This document shows, piece after piece, positions 12,951 to 23,877 of a stretch of 64,000 bases of DNA. This DNA comes from Dillenia suffruticosa (taxonomy: Eukaryota; Streptophyta; Magnoliopsida; Dilleniales; Dilleniaceae): NCBI GenBank assembly GCA_033439265.1, contig JAVTVX010000012.1, positions 18,238,501-18,302,500 on the forward strand, in the 5' to 3' direction. The translations under genes were made by a program, and so were the position numbers. The notes beneath the pieces are model-generated. The model was not told where the DNA came from, made no database searches, and saw nothing but the letters and a program-made list of their open reading frames with translations. Position 1 is the first letter of the stretch. Every line of letters starts with the position of its first letter.

Positions 12951-13459
12951 TATTTATGACTCGGAAAAGTGTGTGTTCAGAATTGAAGGACAACAAAGAC
13001 TGCTGCAGAGAAAATGAAATGTGACCTCATTATATCTTAGTGTTATAGAACCAATTTCAATTTCTTAAAGCATCATAGAAGTCCTCTTTATACGTAATCT
13101 TTTCAATAAACTTTTTTAGGCTATTAATAGGACACAACCTTAGTGCTGCCAAAGCAATCACGGCATTGCCATAAGGAGGGTCCTTTGGTTAGTCAGTAGA
13201 GAGTGAGTATAGGAAAGAAAGCAGTCCAAATACTTCAATGACTAACCTTCATGGTGCCCATTTGGCATTTTAGTGAGAACGATCATAAATTACATGAGAT
13301 TTTGTGCATTATAATCAAGTCTAGGCAGATTGAAAGGCAAGCTAAGAAGAAAGATAAGCAATTTTGGAAACCCACCCTCCCCCTTTGTGACATATACATC
13401 GAAAGAGAGAGAGAGATGAAGAAGGGTAGGCCATTTGAGGATCCAGCGATTGCGATAAA
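12951..13459. other. spacer without recognisable gene
   Basis: No open frame with a recognisable motif. On the minus strand it could be decayed intron sequence of the glycosylase relic to its right, but no later exon of that gene is visible here. Confidence 0.5.
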
Positions 13460-13714
13460 AATGACAGTAGCAACCCTAGTATGTTGGAACATGACTTCAG
13501 AAACCCAAACTTCATAAGCCCTCCTATCAACATCATCTTCTTCTTCTTGGTCCCTCCTCCATGGAAGGTCCCTCTTGTTGTGATGGTACCAGTGAAGAAT
13601 AGATGGGCTAATTTCCAACTTTTGACTTTGCTTGAGCAAATGCAAATCCTTAATGTCATTGCCATTCCAATTCAATTCGGTGGTGGTATAGTAAAAAGGG
13701 TGAGATTTTTTCAA
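13460..13714 (-). pseudogene. MutY/MUTYH-like adenine DNA glycosylase, 5' fragment
   Basis: Eighty-five codons on the minus strand contain [16 protein letters not shown] followed by [20 protein letters not shown]. Both match the N-terminal signature of A/G-specific adenine glycosylase, which removes adenine paired with 8-oxoguanine. The family motif SEVMLQQT reads SEVMFQHT here, so two normally conserved positions are changed, although the catalytic Glu of SEVM is kept. After ATVI the frame enters unrelated sequence. The remaining exons (iron-sulfur cluster, C-terminal NUDIX-like domain) are absent from the window, and there is no convincing in-frame ATG. It is best read as a gene relic or a captured fragment. 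The identity is fairly sure; the pseudogene status is inferred. Confidence 0.65.
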
Positions 13715-14374
13715 TTGATTTTATTGTTTATTCCCCATGATTTCAGGCTTTAAGGCCCCTTCACCATCATCAACAAGGTTAGGTGAAGACAAAATTGCTC
13801 AAAATTTCTCCATCGTCATCAACCAGCCTCTCTATGGTAATAATTTTTTTGCAAATGTCTTTATGGTACCAACCTTCTCCTGATATCAAGTTTCTAATTA
13901 TCAACAGTCTCACACATCGATCTCCGGTCTGAATAAGAGTAAGAAGACAAGATTGAACATACTCTAAATTTGGGAGAGGAAAATCAAAAAATAGAAATGG
14001 TTACATGATAATACTAAAAAAAATAATATTTTGTAAAAACATAAGAAACAAAAATACCAGAAAACACATAAAATAAAATATATACAAAATTTTAAATAAA
14101 TATTAATTATTTTATAAAAATAATCTAATAATGATCTATTATAATAAAATTTTACAATAATCAAATATATAATTATTAATTATAAAATAAAAATAAAAAT
14201 AAAAATTATATAAATAAGTAAAATATTTATTAAATACGTAAATATAAAAAATATAAAAAATTTTATATAAATATTAATTAATTGAACATAATAAACTATT
14301 TTAAAAATGAGAAATATTAGTCCCGAGAAGTTTCTCTATATCAGGAAACTTGGTCATCCCTCAAAAAAGGAATT
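13715..14374. other. AT-rich spacer
   Basis: Between about 13960 and 14310 the sequence is nearly pure A and T with tracts such as AAATATTTATTAAATA. No gene is seen. The last five bases (14370-14374, GAATT) are the probable left target duplication of the chromovirus. Confidence 0.6.
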
Positions 14375-14839
14375 TGTTATAACTTAGAAGAATTCAGTCG
14401 ACCTAGAAGTTAGGTGAGTCGACCAGGTATCTTCGTGAGTCAACTCACGAGGCAACCCATCTCACAAGCTTATGGACGGTTGACTAGTTTTCTCAACCAG
14501 TTGATTGAGGACAAAGATAGGTTGACAGTTGTTTTCTGCCAATCAACCAAGGAGGAGTGGTGGTGAACTGTATTTTCTACTAGTCGGCCAAGGATGAATG
14601 GCAGTTAGCTGTATTTCCAATCCAATCGATTGTGGAATTAGAGATTGTAGGGCCGAAGGATGATCTTGAAAGAAGGTAGAGAGATAGGAAGGAAAATAGA
14701 GAGAGGAAGAGCTAAAGAGAGAGAGAGAGAGCTATTGCAAAAGACACATATGACTATTGTCTTTATTCCATTTACTATATTTTATACAGATTGATGAATT
14801 GGATGCCTAATTACCATAACTACTTGTAACTAATTAACT
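14375..14839 (-). repeat. 3' LTR of the chromovirus, distal part
   Basis: Aligns from TGTTATAACTTAGAAG to ...CTAATTAACT with 30012-30480 of the 5' LTR. Both carry GTCGAC-type motifs (for example GAGTCGACCAGG here), a GAGAGA tract near 14700-14730 and GACACATATGAC. The similarity stops abruptly at 14839 where the nested copia LTR begins. Confidence 0.9.
14834..14839. repeat. target site duplication TTAACT, left copy
   Basis: Identical TTAACT flanks the nested copia element at 14834-14839 and 25625-25630. Only one copy is present at the matching place of the uninterrupted LTR (near 30482). Copia elements usually give 5 bp, so the sixth matching base may be chance. Confidence 0.85.
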
Positions 14840-16501
14840 GTAAAACAATTAGAGGGGGTGAGTAGTTGTTTTCTAACTTTCTGAAATTTTTCGACTAAGT
14901 GAAGTTGAGAAGGCAAGATCAAGGAACTAAAAATAAAGATGAGATCAGACGCAAGATTTTCATAATGGTTCCACCAACCCAGTGTATGTTCACTCCCAAA
15001 CAACTCTCCTGAATTTTCACTATTACTACGAATAGTATAATCCACTTGTTTCACATAAGCAAATAATACTTTCACAACCCACCTGCTTACATGTGCAAGT
15101 GAAATCTTACAAGTATTTCTCTCTAAAGTACTTTTCTCTCTCAACACTCAAATCATGTTCCTACACAATTTTCAGACATCTTTAGGTCACAAGAGTGTTA
15201 CAAAGTATGAAACTAATTATCGGATGCAACGAAATTGAGTACAAGGAATATTATAGAGGTTGTTCCTCATATGAGAAAATTTTAGTGTACAGTTGAAATT
15301 AAAGACATATAGAGAATTTAGAGTGGATTTATTGCAGTGTGTTTTTTGAGTAGCAAAGTAAGTGTTTTGTTTGCAACAATAGTTCTTTCTCTCAATTGTT
15401 TCATTACTGTGTTCTTCATTAACTTCGGCATTTAAAGCTCTCTTCAAGAATGTTGTTAAGTAGTAGGTGCAGTTGAATAATTGGAATTAAACGTTTTTCA
15501 CTTTTCTCAATTAATGTTTTCGACTGTTTCTTAATTAATGATTTTTCCCGTTATCCTCCTTGAAGCAGCTCTTTACTTTTTTCCATCAAGTAAAACCTAT
15601 CTTACGAAGATTTGAAATATCTTTTTGCTGCAACGGGAAAGGTTAGCTTGACAACGTAGAGAGATTTTAAAAACAATGCAGTATGATGATTTTGAAAAAA
15701 AAATTAGGAATTTGATTGGTCTATGTCATCAGATTTAAAACATCAGTAAATATTTTTAATATTCACATTGTTTCTTTATTGAACTGTCTTTGAATAAATG
15801 GTTGACCAAGATTGGTTGGATTTTTGAAATATGAATTGTTTCAGTTAGTTGTATATTAGATTCGGTCGACTAGAGAAGCATATTGCTTCTTTTATGTGAT
15901 TGAGCTATTTACCGTTTGAATTATCAATTGACTGAACAAGCAAAGCAGGTTATCCATACGAGCATATCAAGTTGATCGCTAATGTTTAGCAGTTGACTAC
16001 TCATGCATCTTAAGTCATTTATGGTTGGCTACTTGTGTTAAGCGGTTAACCGCTTGACACGTAAAGCGTTCGTGGTAGACTAAGTTGAGTTTATGGCAAG
16101 TCATTGGAATAATTTTGATGGACTGCATATGTGTTTTCAATCAGCCGATTGAGTGCATTATGTGCTTGTGGTCAACCACACACCCACAAGCACAATGTGC
16201 TCATGATAGACGACGCTCTTGCATGGTTGGCCGCCCACATGCACAAAGAGTGATTACGGTAGACCATGTTATTACATGGTCAGTCGATCGTCATTGTGCA
16301 GTTGGCCGTGTGGGCAATTTGGGTTGGCTGCACATGCTTAGTGGGTTGACCGTTGGTGTGAGAATAATGGAGTTAAATTGTCAAGATTTTTTATGGAGAG
16401 AGAACACTTAAAAATGGTAAATAGTAATTTTAGAAATAAAGGATGGTGTTTTAAACAAATGTTTTAAAAGGAGACATTAAATATTTGTAGAGAATGAGGT
16501 G
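14840..16501 (-). repeat. 3' LTR of the nested copia element, distal part
   Basis: Aligns along its length with the 5' LTR at 23878-25230: shared sequences include GAGATCAGACGCAAGATTTT, CACAAGAGTGTTACAAAGT and GAAATTGAGTACAAGGAATAT. The right copy lacks about 300 bp present here near 15320-15640. Similarity ends at 16501 (GAATGAGGTG), where the next LTR starts. GGT(C/T)GACC-type motifs recur from 15850 to 16340. Confidence 0.85.
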
Positions 16502-18152
16502 TGATATACAACTAGAGAGAGGTGAATAGTTAAATATAGATATTTTGAAAATTTTAGCATTTAAAAATTTTACAACAGAATAGTTTGAAAATTAAAACAG
16601 AAAGATAAAGAATACACAGAACTTTTTATAGTGGTTCCACCAAACTAGATGTACTTCCACTCCCAAACTTCCCCTAGATTTTTCACTATCAATTCAATGA
16701 TACAAACTTAATTGCAGATTTAAATTTAACCTTTGCAGTATTTCTATGCAACATAACTTTTTCAACCAGATTGGTTTTTCACTCACAAGATCTAAAATAA
16801 TGGCATACACTCTTTGTCTTTCGAACACTTAGTATATGTAAGTGTGCAATGTCAAAGCTAAGAGGCTTTAATCCTTAAATTTAACAAAATTAAATTCAAT
16901 CTCTGATTACATAAAGAGAATCATGAATTGAAAAACAAAGTAAATAAGGCAATTAATACAAATAAAGAAGTTGTTCAGAAAATTAATAAAGCATTCACTT
17001 TCTACTTCTTTTCATTTCTTTTCTCTGATATTTATTGTGGTATTAAAGAGATCCGTTGAACATTTAATGTCCATTATTAATGTTCTTTGCAATAGTACCT
17101 ATTTTTTACGCTGAACCTCCATTCTCTCACTGGCGTCACTTCCATGTTAGCCAATCAAAGTTTATTTTTGTTGCATTTGAACATTAGTTTTGATCGAAAT
17201 GGAAATATTCAGAGATTCAAGAAAAGAAGATGACCATTGAATTCAAATCTGTTTCAAAAATACGTTTTCCGACAATTTCGAATCAGGTCGACAAGAGCAC
17301 ATCCAGGTCAACAAGAGCATGTACAAAATTAAATAGGTGGACATATAGACTTAAATTGGTCGATGTGTTTTGATTTGTGGACATGTTTCTAATGGACATC
17401 AACATGACATACTTTGAAAATCAATATCCTAGGTCGACAAGCTTTAACTTCACATCAACACAATCCTATGTATTTATAAAAATTTGTGGACCTGTTCTTA
17501 TAAATTGGTCGATATGTTATGCATGTCGACAAGATTAGGTGCAGGTCGATGTGTGATTTCAAAGACTCACTCAACATCAGGTCGACACATTCATTGTATA
17601 TATCGATATGTCACTATACAGATAAAAAATTGGTTGACCTATCTTCTGAAATTAGTCGATGTATTAGATATGTTGACAAAGTTAAAGATTAGATCGACGT
17701 GTGATATTTTAGTAACATTACATCAGATTGACATGTTTCAGCCTCACATCGACATGCTTCTATGCCAACTTAAAATTGGTAGATATGTCTCATAAAATAG
17801 GTCGATGTATATTTCATGTCGACAAGGTCAATAACACACGTTGTTGTGTGTATCTGAAAAAACAAATGAATCAGGTCGACAAGTCATCGGGTATGTCAAC
17901 CTCTTTAAACTTTTGCCTTGTGCTTGTCAATTTGTTCTAAAAGTTGATCATTATACTCCTAAAATTGGTCGACATGACATTTTGAATTTGTCTACCTGAG
18001 GCTAATCAGGTCGATCTGTGATAGAATTCAAGTTGTTGTATGGAACAGGTCGATGTGTTCACGGGGATGTCGACATACAGTTACTTAGCACAATATATTA
18101 TGTTTCTGATATTCAGATTGACAAGAATTACTAATCAAAACTTATAACTTAT
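16502..18152 (-). repeat. second SIRE-type LTR, inserted in the first
   Basis: It begins TGATATACAACTAGAGAG, the standard end of this LTR family, and is closer to the LTR at 4449-6365 than to its host LTR. Both share a GTGGTTCCACCAAACTAG-like stretch near the inner end and a long GGTCGA(C/T) array (17285-18070). On the minus strand its outer start follows a purine-rich tract at 18153-18177 that looks like a polypurine tract, so this is a 3' LTR. The right boundary is approximate. Confidence 0.75.
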
Positions 18153-18599
18153 ATTCTTTCCCTTTTCTCTTCCCTTTTGTCATCAACTTAAAGGGATACT
18201 AATGTAAAACTTTGAGGCAAAAATATAGCCCCAGATTAAGGTCATTAATCTATTGTTAGAGGAACGAAACTTCCCCTTGCCTATGTGCTATATTAAAGGC
18301 GTTTAGAAAATGGATAAAGATTAAGGCACATTTAAACATTAATATAGAACTATTTTGGGAGAACACGGTGCAAAGTATATTACAACATCGTTAGATTACA
18401 GAAAGCATGAGCATCAGTTTTTGACTTTTGGCCAGAATTTGGCTTTTCCCTTATCCTTGATGGTGGAAAAAGATGTACCAATGTCAAAGGAGGTAGTACC
18501 TGGTACAGGCACCATAGAAGGCATAGCTAAGGTGTTGGATGCATTAGTAGTGGGGAAAAAACCAAATAGAGGGGTAGTGGAACATTAGACAACGAATGG

Positions 18600-19881
18600 A
18601 TTGATAGAGGAAGCTCGTGCAGAGAATGGATTGGGAGGTGGAGCTCAAGTTTGGGTGGCGGAGGAAGAAGATCTTGCCATTGTTACTAAATTATCCTTTA
18701 TATTGCAAATAAAGGGACAGTTGAGCTTCAGATCAGTAGACATATGCATTAGCTTGTATTGAATGTCTTGATCTTCTTCCCTAAATTGTTACTTAAATTC
18801 TCTCAAATTGCTTTTGAAATCTCCCATATTTTCCTCTAACTCTGTCACTCTGTAGTCCAAGCGATCACATTTCTCAATGAATTTGTTCTCTATGTCATCA
18901 AGTCTATCAATAATCTTTGCTTGCATGGTGTCCATTTTTTCAAAGAATTCATCTTACTTCCTTATTTGTTTCTTCACGCCTTCTTTCATGTTGCTCTGCA
19001 TCTCTTCCCCTTCTTTTCAAGTTTACCCACTCATCATTGTCAAAGACCCAATTAGCTCTATAGCATTTATACTATTTTTCATACTCAACTCTACTTTACT
19101 TTCCTTGCAAAGATTGACCTCTTGACCAACTAAAATGTGTGTAATCATGCTAACATACAGTAAGTTGGAGCTTCTAGAGGTTTTGCTAGCTATCATAGAG
19201 TGAGGAATTAAAAGTGAAGTCCTAAGTTCCTTTTGTTCATGATACAGACCATAATCCAAAAGTCTTCTTTGGTGCTGGATGTGTAATTTCCTTCCCTTGG
19301 TCTTATGACACGTGTTATTTGAAAGTGTAAGATCCTTTCATGGAATCCTAGATCAGTTATATTATTACTCACTTCGTCCAGCCTAGAATCATTAAAAACA
19401 ATTCTAGCATCCTTAGATCAATTTAGTATTCAGATAGGATTCACATTTACTCAATCCAATCTAACATATTTTCTCTACATATCATTTTAGGGTTTACTTC
19501 AATTTCCTACCCATCGACATAAGTCCTAAATGCACATGGCAATGGCTCATTCTCAATCATAAAGTAACTAACCTCATGAGTCTCTTCCTTAACAATATCT
19601 ATATTACTATAGAAAAGTCTAGTTGTCTATTCATAAATTTCCTTATTTGGCTATAAAACCCAATGAGGACAGACTTGATGAAAAAATTTATCGTATTTAA
19701 AATTAATTGACCTTAAAACTCCTAATCTACAAGCCTTCCATGCATGACATTTCTATCCGAGAAAAGCTTATCAAAAAGGTTACTTCTTTCTAGAGACTGG
19801 AAGTCCTTTTGTTGTATTTTGTTGCGACATCTAGCTCCACTTCGGTAGCGACTTCTTTCCCCTTTGTGCTTTTAGGTGCCA
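18600..19881 (-). pseudogene. putative plant transposon protein (retrotransposon third ORF), broken
   Basis: From an ATG at 19881 the product starts MAPKSTKGKEVATEVE. After a frameshift comes a region with FSDRNVMHGRLVD, typical of the N-terminal half of the plant transposon-protein family (Pfam Transposase_32, from memory). At 19023-19259 LLIPHSMIASKTSRS...ITHILVGQEVNL corresponds to the family's LPYGMLLT..F..FGVDL motif. A coiled-coil C-terminus follows (about 18780-19000: DTMQAKIIDRLDDIENKFIE). Several stops make it non-functional. The function of this family is unknown; it is common as an extra gene in plant LTR elements. Confidence 0.65.
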
Positions 19882-20199
19882 TCTAGGTTGTGTAGATCTA
19901 AACTAGATTGAGTAGATTTTGAAGGGTTTGAGAGAAAATGATGAAGATTTCGAGAAAGGAAAAGAGAAAGGATTTGAGATCTAGAGAGATTTTGAGATTT
20001 TAAGATGAAGAATGAGAGCTTTCAACCAAAATTGGGGAAGGAGAGTGGGTTTGAAAGCTAGAGAGAGAAAGATATTTTGGGTTATAAAAATGTGAAGGGA
20101 GTGCTACCTAATGTCCTTATATCCCCATTCATGCATGACATACACTCGTATGCTCATTTTTATACATGTGTAACACTTAAAGTGCATGTGAGGTACATA

Positions 20200-20989
20200 T
20201 TATGCATGAATGCTACTTAAATTTTCTTTGAGTTACGTTTGTTTAATTTTATGTGTGCAACACTTGTCGTAAGATTAAACATGTATCTTAGAATTGAAGA
20301 GCATGTATGCCACCTTGCTTATCGCATTTTTATTTGTATAAATGTAGGACCTTTATCTAATTTAGTCAATTCTACTCCTTATATATCTATTGTAATTTGT
20401 TGAGTCTTTTATTGAAATGATTTTATTAAATTGATTTTAGAGAATTTTATATTAATCAAGTGGCTTAGATCTAAAGGTTATTTGTTTATTATAAGGTATA
20501 TACGGCTGACCGTTCATAGTTCACGATTGACCGTTTGTCTTCCTTCGGTCGACCTTCATCACAAGTGGTTGACTGCTTGATCTTCAATAATCGGCCGCCT
20601 ATCTTTTAAGGCTGGCTATTCTCTTGTGTACCAAAAATTGGTTAGGCAACTTGTTAGTTCAATTGTTTTCTTTAACAGTTTACCATTTCTATTTTTCAGT
20701 TGGTCACACATCTTCCCTTTTTTATTAATTTTCTTTTAAATTTCAATATCGAAGGAGCTAGCAAAAAGATTTTCAACTAACATTTTTTTATCAAATCTTG
20801 TAAATTATTAAGCTAAGGTTAGATGCATTTAATAGATTGATGTGCTAACATACTTTTAAAATGAAAACATAGCATTTAGTACAAATGCATTTTATCTAGT
20901 CAAGGCATGAGCAAACATTTAACATTCAACAGTAATTACATAATTAACACAAATCATTTTTTATATCATGACATTCAACTAAAGTAAGA
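20200..20989 (-). repeat. probable remainder of the nested copia 3' LTR and its 5' junction
   Basis: On the minus strand, sequence from about 20760 resembles the sense start of the LTR at 25624: GAAATTTAAAAGAAAATTAA compares with GAAATTTAAGAAGAAAATAA. GGTCGACC and GACCGTT-type motifs follow at 20500-20620. The rest (20200-20450) has no counterpart that I can recognise, so the exact join to 16501 is unresolved. Confidence 0.4.
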
Positions 20990-22065
20990 GAAAGTAGCTT
21001 CGATCAATTTACAGTTCAGACAGATTTCTGATACATAAAGAATGACTCATTATTGTCGATTTGAATGCTCATCCTCAAGAATATTGAACCTTCTTTCAAC
21101 TATGGCATTCCTCTCTTCTAGTTTAGATAGATCATTTTGAATTTGGAGAAATTCATTGTCAGTATCTTCATCATCCTGTTGTGGAGAGTTTATTGGTTAA
21201 ATTGGTTGATGAAGAACTCGATTCGAAGTTTGAGAATTGTTTTGTAAAGATGATTCAGGAGTTTCACAATTTTTACAGAGAGAAGATACTCTTATTTTGA
21301 GAATTGGTTTGATTTTTACTTCTCTAGAGACATCTACTCCAAATGTAAAGATGATTTCAGAAATTAATGTGGCATATGGAAGAGATCCTCTTTTAACTGT
21401 TCCTACTTCAATCATTTTCAAAGGAATTAGATAATGAAGTATGGGGTTTTTGTTTCTCATAAGAGACGCCATGATCAAGTAATCTTCTCTTGTTATAAAA
21501 TCGAGTCTTACTCCCCTAGGCCTAGGTAAGTGAACAACTATTTGGTAGAGCAACCTCTCATAAGGTGGTAAAGATGATGCTTTGGTTTCTATCGTGGTAA
21601 GCTGATTGTTATTAAAAACAATCCTAGCATCATCTAGTTTATTTGTTCTAAGGAATGGCCCACAAGCTCCACTTGGCACCCATTTCAAATCACTGATACT
21701 ATAGATAAGTTTAAGTATTATAATTAGCTTCATTCCTCCAAGAAAAGTTTTAAACATACAGATGTGAGGATATGTCCATATAAACATTTCAATCAATCTA
21801 GAGTGGTTCCAACATAATCCTCTAAATTATTGTAAAACAATTTTACTAGCCTATCGTAAGATGGGGAGAGAGAAATGATGAGGTTAGGAGGGTAGATTTG
21901 TTTTATATATACTCCAAAAGAAAATCTTATGTTATCTAGGAAATCTCAATCTATGATTCTACCCAAAACAACAGGTTTGAAGAGAAAGTCTGAGAAGAAT
22001 GACTCACTGTGATACTTGGATAGGAAGTTAACTTGATTGAAATCAGATATGCTTCTGGCCATTGT
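20990..22065 (-). pseudogene. putative plant transposon protein (retrotransposon third ORF), second copy
   Basis: An ATG near 22063 starts MARSISDFNQVNFLSKYHSE, then FKPVVLGRIID and an in-frame stop. The best frame (21197-21796) contains WVPSGACGPFLRTN, LPPYERLLYQIVVHLPRPRG and SLPYATLISEIIFTFGVDVS. The last is the hallmark of the plant transposon-protein family (Pfam Transposase_32, from memory). The C-terminus (21000-21190) is acidic and coiled-coil like: NEFLQIQNDLSKLEERNAIV. It diverges strongly from the copy at 18600-19881 but has the same order and a similar pyrimidine-rich leader. Two or more stops break it. Function unknown. Confidence 0.7.
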
Positions 22066-22599
22066 CGAGAACTAAGTTGCAATATGTTTGTCTTTGATGG
22101 AAAGAGAGGAAATAGGTTCTTTTCGGAAGGTTTTGTATCTTGCTGAGAGTAAGAGTGGAAATTTATTTTAGAAACTATGCGGATTTTTAGATTTTAAGGG
22201 GTGAGGACTAATATTGAACAAAAATTGGGAAATAAGAAGAACGAGAATAAGGGTGAGTTCTTTCTGGTTTGTAAGAGATGATTTTTCAATTTGATTATTT
22301 ACACATGTCATAATTAGATCAACTATGTGCTTTACACGTTTAATCTATACATGTAGAGATTTTAAAAGGATTTCAAAGTTCAAAATTTTTTTTTTATCTT
22401 AAGTTGTTAAATTTCTAGGTTGTTGTTTAACTTCAAATCAATTATTGAGTTTGGTATGCAGATAAAATAAATAAGTAAAACATAATAGACAAACAATTTT
22501 AAAGATCAATAAAAGCATATTAACATGAAAGCAAAGTAAAACTTCACGGGCAAGTTCATCTGGTTTATTTCATTGCTGCGTATTGCTTGACTTAAGTAT

Positions 22600-23840
22600 T
22601 TTTTTTTTCAGAGACTTATTATTTTTACACCCATCTCTTAGGTATCTAGATTCCTTTTGTTCCTATATTTCTGGCATTTAACAAATCTTTGGGCACCCAT
22701 TTTAGTATTATCTTGAATGTTGAAATTTGTATGACAGCATATGTTTGGGTAATCTCTAGTTTTATGGCAATATCTATATCTTTCGATTTTTTGGTCATTC
22801 CTCTATTTTCTTAGTTTGCAATGAAAGTCACTGTGTCCAACTTTTATACAGTAATGGAATTTGGTTTCTATTTTTGGATTTTCAGAGCTAGGAACAAAAG
22901 AGTTTTGAAGTTTCTTCTGGGTAGTGGCAGGCTTGTAGCCTAATCCAGCCTTATCGTATACCCCTTTCTAAGCTCCTAGCATTTGAATTTCTTGTCTTTC
23001 AGCAAATTTGTGCAATATTGAACTCAATATCTTATTCTTTTTATCTTTCTTGTTCTAGTTCATCTTTTATGTTTTCTTCTTTAAGTACTTGTTTTCCTTT
23101 ATAATCTTTCAAGTTTTCATTTGTCTACAAATTATCTTCTTTTAATTCTTCATTTTCCTTCTTCAGTTTCTCAATTTCTATTTTTAGTTCGTTCTTTTCT
23201 TATTCCAAAAGTTTATTCTTCTCTTTTAGTTCATCCAAATCATTATTTAAGAAGTAGATATTTTCATCTTTTATTCTCTTCTCTACTTCTAGTAAGTGTT
23301 TTTCTTCTTTTAGTTTATCATTTTCTATTTTAAGATTTTCATTTTCTACTTCTAGTCTTTTAACTTTCTCAACAAGTTTATTATTTTCAATTTCCAATAC
23401 ATTTAACATGTTCTGTTAGTCTATGTTGTTTTCATTTAATTTGTAAAATTCGTTAAGAGCTGGGAGTAAAATTTCTTCAACTGAAATGCAATCATCATTA
23501 GAATCATTATAAGCTGAGTAGGATGGGTTATTAGAGCAACTTACCTCATTTTCTTGCTCAATGCCTGCTTGATGTTTATTTTCTTTCATATCTTGCACAA
23601 CTTCAGGGCATCCTTTCTAGACGTGCACTCCTCATTTGTTTTTAACATTTTTTTTTCTTTTTTTCCTCAGAAGATCTCGTTTCTTGTTCCTTTTTTATCC
23701 ATTTGTGTTTTTCTTTTCAGTTATTGAAAGAATTACAGGCTCACTGTTGGATGCTGAGGCTTCAAGTGAGGAATTAACTCTCTCTGATGCCATCTATGTT
23801 TTTGAGTCTGGAAGGAGAATCTTTGATTTAAGTTCGTGAA
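22600..23840 (-). pseudogene. SIRE-type gag, C-terminal part only
   Basis: Minus strand: an acidic segment with SVEEILLPALNEFYKLNENN (23416-23598), then a long coiled coil of Lys, Glu, Asn and Leu (23050-23409, e.g. KVKRLEVENENLKIENDKLK). A QKKLQNSFVPSSENPKIE region follows, then a Cys-His cluster FHYCIKVGHSDFHC in which the first Cys of C-x2-C-x4-H-x4-C is Phe. The order matches the second half of the gag at 2624-4160. The N-terminal gag domain is missing: a short reading frame starting MASERVNSSLEASASNSEPV sits right after the primer site instead. No intact product is possible. Confidence 0.75.
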
Positions 23841-23864
23841 ACCTAAACCTATACTAGACACCTA

Positions 23865-23876
23865 CTTTGATACCAA
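23865..23876 (-). promoter_or_regulatory. primer binding site of the nested copia element
   Basis: Minus strand TTGGTATCAAAG, one base from the initiator methionine tRNA match TGGTATCAGAG, directly next to the 5' LTR. Confidence 0.75.
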
Positions 23877-23877
23877 C

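Larger units (their letters stand above)
16502..20200 (-). mobile_element. partial SIRE-type element: 3' LTR plus transposon-protein gene
   Basis: Reading leftwards: a pyrimidine-rich leader with a TATA-like TTTTTATAACCC (near 20085), a broken plant transposon protein gene (19881 to about 18600), a purine-rich tract, then the 3' LTR (18152-16502). No 5' LTR, gag or pol of this copy is recognisable, and its right end is uncertain. It sits inside the 3' LTR of the element at 14840-25624. Confidence 0.6.

Noticed and set aside
13960-14310. AT-rich block considered as a replication origin or matrix attachment region
   Set aside because: Base composition alone does not support such a call.
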